DNA from: Deuterostichococcus epilithicus
Lineage: Eukaryota; Chlorophyta; Trebouxiophyceae; Prasiolales; Stichococcaceae
Assembly: GCA_033439295.1 (NCBI GenBank)
Contig: JAVTLE010000023.1
Coordinates: forward strand, 3,322,530 to 3,386,529
Length of the DNA stretch: 64,000 nucleotides
Direction: 5' to 3'
This document shows, piece by piece, positions 58,352-64,000 of this stretch (the first letter of the stretch is position 1; every line of letters starts with the position of its first letter). A model generated the notes under the pieces. That model ran no database searches. It was given only the letters and a program-made list of their open reading frames with translations, and was not told where the DNA came from. The translations under genes were made by a program, and so were the position numbers.

Positions 58352-61300
58352 ATGAAGCGGCTGGACTTTTCGTCCAGAGCCATGGCCGCGCCCCAGCCCC
58401 GCAGGCTGCGCAAACCACCGCGCAGCAAGCGCCGCCTGACACTCACGCTGCTACTGTTCGCCATATTCGCATTCCTTGTGGCATTCTGGAAGTACCCGCT
58501 GGCGGCCTCTAAGACGGTGAGCCTGTTCGCCAGCCCGCGTATGCCGCGGCGGTACATGCCAGCAATCCAGTTTGACAGCACCAGCATGTCAGGCATGGGA
58601 ACCTCCGATACCAAACGTTTCGAATTGTTGCATGTGCACAACTTTTCAACGAGTGAATGTTCATGCATGCACCACGTGCAGGCTGGTAGCCTAGCTGGCA
58701 TCGCCGAGACGACGGACAAGGCAGCAGTTGGGGCAGACGAACCCACAGCAGCTGCCAGGGCGCTGCTCGGCCTCAACTTGGAGGCGCTAGACGGCACCGC
58801 CGGGCGGCAGGGGCCGCGGCAGTGGAACGACACCGAGGAACAAAAGGCTGCCGCAGTATCATTCCCCGACACGACGCTGGATCTGACGCCGGAAGAGCGG
58901 GACACATACAGGTGAGGGCTCGTGGCCGATCAGCGTGCACGCGCTGGTCAGGGGGAAGGGCTGCAAGTGCGAGCCTGGGCTTTGAACTCGAGTGCTGCTC
59001 GCAGTGCAGAGTGGCATGTGGCAGGACAGACCTGAATGGTGGCATCCAGGTGACTAGGACGGATCCTGGCAGCCGATCTAAACTTGCACGAGCAGAGTGC
59101 CGTGTGAGGAGCCGCCTCTTGATGTAATATTGCCACTCAATGCACCTTGCACATCGTATTACTGGACGCAGCACAGCAGGTGAGAGCGCTGCGAACAGGA
59201 CTCCTACCCCAGGGGCGTGTCGTGTGTCCGCCGGGAGGTGGGTGGTTGGGTCGGAGCAGCCACTGGGGCTGGACAACCTGTGCCACCGGTCCTGTTTCGT
59301 GGTTTCAACGTTCACAAATGTCGGTCTGATTCTGCTGTATGGTCTGATGGGAAGTGGATCGCGTGATTGGGGAGAGGCCGCCAGGGCGGGACTCTCCTGC
59401 ATGCTGTTGGGCTCTCTGATTCTCTTCATTCAAACCCTTTTCATCTGCTGTCTTTCTGCTGTCCGCAGGAAGTGGGTCGCATGGTCGGAGAAGCCGCCGG
59501 GGCTGGACTACCTGCAGCCATCGGTGACGCACTTCTCGCTCGGCAAGACCAAGCCCTTCAAAGGCGACCTTAATCAGCCTGGCATGCTGAAGGCCATGCT
59601 CGAGGTGTTTCCCCCCTCTTCTGGGCAGCCGTGAACAGGGCGCAGCCTGAATACCTGCACGATGACTTTGGACGGCTTCGTGTGGTAGCCACTGCAGCGA
59701 TCTGTGCGCCAGCTGAACATGTGAGCACTGCGTGCTCTTTCCTGCATTGCAAAGCGGCCTAACCAGACTCTTCGACAGTGCCAGGACGCTGCAGACAGTT
59801 CTTACAGGGGGCGCTCTTAGCCCGCAGAGCCCGAGGTGCACACAGCAAATTCGGAAACCCCTTCGACAACTCTCATCCTGCGCATGCACAGGCCTAAAGA
59901 GATCATCCGCATGTGCATGGTGGGTCACAACCTTTTCCACATGACACAACGCAGGCGCGGGCCTACAAGCAGGAGATCATCTACTTCTGCATGGCGGGCA
60001 CCGGCGTGGCGGACATTGGCCTCAATTTCCTGTTCAACCTACGCGATCTGGGCTACGACCACTGGGTGGCCTTCGCCAACAACGAGGCAGAATGCGACCG
60101 CCTGGAGGCCGCCGTTGGCAATGCAGGCAAGTCGCAGGGCCGCACGATGCAGCGTGGCCCTGCTCGCGGCGTCGCGGTACACACAACATCGATTCGCATG
60201 CCAGACGGTGCAGCGAGAGCTGTTAGCAGCGCGATAGGTGCTACTCCAATGCCTGGCTCGGCGCCGCGGCTGGCGCCGAATGTAGTCTGCAGTTTGACCT
60301 CGTGTCGGAACCAGCTTGCTTGCTGAAGCTGTGGCATCCTTGCAGGCTGTGTATGGTCCTCGATCTTCGATGCGGAAGATGCGCCGGACCTCGTGAAACA
60401 GAGCAATTCGAAGAGCAATCCGCAGTTGATTTGGGTGCTGCGGTGGCTGCACACCGCTCGGACAATTCGCATGGGCTACAACGTCTTCTGGTGCGCAGTG
60501 ATTCATAATGGGTTTGTCTGCATGTGGGACTCCAGATTTCCCATTAAAGTTGTCTCATACTCTCATACTTTGGCCATAGGATTCCATCGGCAGCTTACAA
60601 ACAGGTCGTGCTGACAAATGATACATATACTCTATAATGCTCTGTCTCTGATCGCAGCATGGACAGCGATCTCATGATCCATGATGACATGTACAAGTAT
60701 TTAAAGGGGCCGCTAATCGGCAACCTGACATGGTACTGTGGCGATGAGGATTATGGAATTGGTGAGCTGCGCACCTGTCTTAATACTGAATTCATATGGG
60801 GAATTTTGGTGTAAGACGCATCTCGAAAGGCATGCATACTGCTGCGGCAAAGCTGTCCGTGCTGAGGCTGCTGACTGTTGGCGCCAGGCTGCAATGGCGG
60901 CACAAACTACATCCAGAACGCGGCGCCAGACGGCGCTGCTGCCTGGATGGCCGGCACAATGGCAGACTGGGTGCGCGTTTGCGACTGCCCCTTGTGCGCC
61001 CATAAAGTTTCATGCGTCTGCTGCCAATAAGTCGCCACACCTAGCGCTACGACATGTCATTCCGTGCTGGCTTGCTCCCCAAACTCCTGCTTCAAGGCTC
61101 CAGACGGCTGAACACGGCTGCAGTGCCCTGTCACGCCACCGCCCCCACCTGCCGCCGCAGATGCTGCGGGTGCTGGAGAGCCCAGAGGGCTGGCAGGACG
61201 GCGAATTCACCAAGGGCATCGGCTGGCCGACCGCCGTGGAGGTGCGGTCTATGCGTGTCGCGCGCCCCTCTCCCCCTACTTCTGACTGCGACCGTCTCGG

Positions 61301-63940
61301 CTGGAAAGTGTCACACTGCCGCGTCCTTTGGCTGTGCAGGACCAGAACATGCTGAGCAGCCTGGTGCGCAGTGCCACCCTGGGCTTCGTGGTCATGCCAC
61401 ACCTGTACCGCGGCCAGGACGAGGATGCCATTCAGAAGGCGCGCTCCTGGACACAGAACCCGCCCCAATCATGTCTGCTCCTGGTGTGCTGCTGGTCGAT
61501 GCACCGGTCAGGACGAGGATGCCGCCTTCTGAGGCCTTCCACAAGCAAGCGCGCTGCATGCAGACATTTTCGTCCAGTAAAAAATGCTACTGTTCAGGTT
61601 TGGTGTTCAAGACTGCACTGTTGGGAAACGGGCATTTCTCCTCGTTTAAATCCCTTCACTGCACTGGATGACAGCCACTTAGCTGCCCACCATCGCGCTG
61701 GACGAAAGAGAGTGGAGGAGAGGCAACTGCTGATCTTCTGTGCAGCAAATCGAGGAACCGCCCTACTCAGCCAGACGTGTTTGATTGTGCGCAGGCACAG
61801 GAGGCGCGGCCGTGGGAGGGCTATGACGAGAACAACATGCTGTCGATGCCGCCGGAGTGGCGGGAGCGGTTCAGGTCCAGCGAGAGTGAGTCACAAGCGC
61901 CACCAAGTCAGGATGACTGAAATCAGCAACCCCCGAGCAGACGTTGCTGCCTGCCCTGCTGCACGAGACACACTGCGCCCTGCGCCCTGCTGGCAATCTT
62001 GCAGTGCGGCCACAACTGGCGCAGCCGTCAACAGGGCGCGACTGTTGTGGATGTGCAGTCGGCATGCGGTGGCACAACATCACGGTGCCGGAGCGGCAGC
62101 TGACGCCGGTGCTGACGGCGCCGCGCAAGCCCTTCTCCCAGCGGTTCTGGGACCTGCTCGGCAGCGAGAGCGGCGCCCCCATGTGGCCTGACGCACCCCA
62201 GCTGGCGGACGGCCCTCGCAACACTGGGGTCGAGGCCATTGGCAAGACGCTGGACTACACCATCCAGACGTGGAAGACGGGTGAGTCTAGGGTCGCTCAG
62301 GGTCCGAGGGCCTCAACCCTCACGTCTGACCTGCGCAACTAGTGCAGATTTCGTGGGAGCAGGCCTGCCAGAGTTGCTGCACCGGCGTGTGCGGAGTCAG
62401 GCAACTCCAGAGTCAGGTTCGTGTTGCAGAAATCGCAGGGCCAGCTACACGAGGTGACGCAGCCTGCTTGCTGCCTGTGTCTTGCGCCCCGTCTGCTTCT
62501 CTGTCATCGGTCCGTCTGCCTGACGTACTGACGCCGTGGGCAGGCTACCTGTGCGGGCGGTGGTGGGGCGTCAAGCCGCCGCGGTCCGTCATTGGACATA
62601 CGGTCCTCATACCCAACGGCGCCTTCTCCCGCGTGTTCTTTTTCAAGGTCACCGGCTGGTATCACTGGAAGGTGAGCTACCCTCCTTGCACGTGGCAGTC
62701 TTTGACAGCACACAGTGCTGAGGCTGCTGTCACCACTGTTTTGCTTCCAGGGGAGGGCCGACCTGCAGGCCGCTGCAGCACCTGTGCAGATTGCCGCGCG
62801 CTGTTGCTCCCAGTGGCGTCCATGGACAGCCGCTGGCACCGTCTCTGAAGCCAGGCCACATTCACACATTCGAAAAAGCCAGCTCACAGTGTGCATCTCC
62901 TCGGCTTGCTGTCAAAGTCCATCCCATCTTCCTGCCAGGTGGAGCAGCTGGCGGTGGACCACTATGATAGGAAGGGCTTCTACCCGGTGTGGCCCGCCAG
63001 CCAGGCGGCACCGCCCAAGGTCCTGATGTATGCGCCCGCACTTCATTTCGTCAACGTGACCTCGGGCCAGTGGCGCGCCGTCATCATCAACTTGGTGGCG
63101 GTGCGCGCGACCTCATTGCCTACCTTGGGGAAATTTTGGAAGTATCAGCAAATCACAGTGGCAGGACCGTGTCACCGTCTTGGAACACCCTATGCGATTA
63201 TCTTCGCTCAAACTCCTGCACCTGATGGGGCAACGCTTTGCCAAATCCAAACACGAGGATGCATACTCCGACTCGCAAGAGTTTGGGAAGGACTGCATTG
63301 CAGCAGGGCTGCGGTACAGGCGGCTGCGGCCGTCCGCGCCGCCACTCTTGCAGTGCGCCCGCCTGCGGCGGCTTGGGGCGATGCATCAGCCGCGTGCCCG
63401 CACGCCTCCTATCTCCAAAATCTTCCAAGTCGAAGTATCTTTTTTGTGTCATATCATCCAGGCAGCCCACCTGCTGAATCGGGTGCTGGTGTGGCCGCTG
63501 CTACCGTGCGGCACGGAGTGGCTGGTCAATGCGGAGGACGCCAACCCTTCCGAGTCGGAGTTCCTGCGCCGCACCCGCTGGTGCCACGTGCCCAAGGTGG
63601 GCAACCTGTCTCCGTTTGTCCCGTCGCAGCCTGATCAATGGCAGGAGGCGTTCGTGCCGGTACACGGCCGATGCCCAGACCCCAGCACAACAGGTTTAAG
63701 CACAGCACTGTGGAGTTGCATACACAGAGCTCGAAGCTGCTGCTGCTGGTAGCTGGCCAAACAGCAGCCTTTGCTGACGGTATTTTGACAGCCACCACTT
63801 CCTTTACTGCCTAGTTGCAATGCACAGGGCTGCACCTGTGGCGTGGACGACCACTGGTTCGGCACCTCCTGGGACGGTACGCACGCGATGCCCATCACGG
63901 ACGAAAGCTACCCCCTGGAACGCAAGGCGTGCATACACTG
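58352..63940 (+). CDS. GT77-like nucleotide-sugar transferase, Golgi type II; 3' end beyond window
   Basis: Fifteen exons so far: 58352-58516, 58682-58911, 59469-59604, 59955-60126, 60346-60490, 60658-60761, 60888-60970, 61161-61241, 61340-61438, 61795-61885, 62059-62280, 62544-62671, 62939-63094, 63462-63596 and 63828-63940 (about 686 aa). A basic N-terminus then LTLTLLLFAIFAFLVAFW is the signal anchor. The catalytic core has FNLRDLGYDHWVAFANNE, the DxD site NVFCMDSDLMIHDD, NGGTNYIQNAAPDG and a C-terminal LAHLLNR-type helix (AAHLLNRVLVWPLLPC). This pattern fits the nucleotide-diphospho-sugar transferase domain of plant GT77 (RRA/XEG113) proteins. It reads TGG TGA at 63939-63944, but CACTG|gtgagc is a strong donor, so the gene probably continues. 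Intron 4 (TGCAG|GCAAGT) and probably intron 9 use GC donors; the exon 9 and 13 ends are tentative. Confidence 0.82.
59226..59530 (+). repeat. Three-copy exon-start array before GT77-like exon 3
   Basis: Relatives of the exon 3 start (gaagtgggtcgcatggtcgg, at 59469) lie at about 59235 and 59351, spacings 116 and 118 bp. Each keeps 'cgcca/ccgccgg-gg-ggac' features downstream. The AG acceptor survives only in the third copy. Confidence 0.75.
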
Positions 63941-64000
63941 GTGAGCGCCCTCAGTGTCTCCTGTTGCCGTGTCCTCTCTGGAGGCTCAACGAATCAGCAT

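Noticed and set aside
63939-63944. TGG TGA as the true end of the GT77-like gene
   Set aside because: The same bases form a strong donor (CTG|gtgagc). I treat the gene as continuing past the window, though the stop cannot be excluded.

Overview
The window reads as nuclear DNA of a green alga, most likely a trebouxiophyte-type chlorophyte. The evidence is high GC, dense genes (about one per 3.7 kb), very many short introns ending in CAG, green-lineage proteins (type II peroxiredoxin with a plastid presequence, a plant-type class II formin, an organelle-type YchF) and no operons. I rebuilt 17 split genes by choosing exons whose splice phases agree and whose joined proteins match known families. 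Fifteen are complete, one is cut by the left edge and one by the right edge. There is also one partial unknown gene. No rRNA, tRNA, CRISPR array or intact transposon was seen.

Layout, left to right. 140-2804 (+): 3' part of a hydrolase-like gene with a basic pentapeptide-repeat linker. 3188-4977 (-): peroxiredoxin II. 5126-8864 (+): NOB1. 9666-11364 (-): cyclin-like protein. 12711-14676 (+): HAD sugar phosphatase. 15335-17134 (+): TIM21. 17878-20894 (-): mitochondrial-carrier-family protein. 21625-27826 (+): class II formin. 28728-31930 (+): quinone oxidoreductase. 32762-33029 (-): unknown exons. 34438-40446 (+): IPI1/TEX10. 40974-42377 (-): NOPCHAP1-like. 42771-44693 (+): GT31 glycosyltransferase. 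44996-48808 (+): YchF ATPase with a probable presequence. 49639-51280 (-): plastid DnaJ-type zinc-finger protein. 51279-55682 (+): CAX cation/proton exchanger. 56191-57872 (-): ATP23 protease. 58352 to the right edge (+): GT77-like glycosyltransferase.

Functions. Ribosome assembly (NOB1, IPI1, NOPCHAP1-like), mitochondrial biogenesis (TIM21, ATP23, a carrier), plastid or redox proteins (peroxiredoxin, zinc-finger protein, quinone reductase) and Golgi glycosylation (GT31, GT77-like) recur. The genes look like independent housekeeping units. Several neighbours are divergent and share short promoters; the zinc-finger gene and CAX even appear to share a CATG at their start codons.

The most unusual signal is not a gene. 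In about nine places an exon edge, with its splice site, is tandemly repeated inside the adjoining intron (periods 27-118 bp). The ATP23 intron carries three extra copies of the preceding exon end, and the GT77-like intron carries two decayed copies of the next exon start. The window also has about ten inferred GC-AG introns out of roughly 137, well above the usual ~1%. Together these suggest introns that grow or arise by junction duplication. All exon coordinates were read by eye and need transcript evidence.
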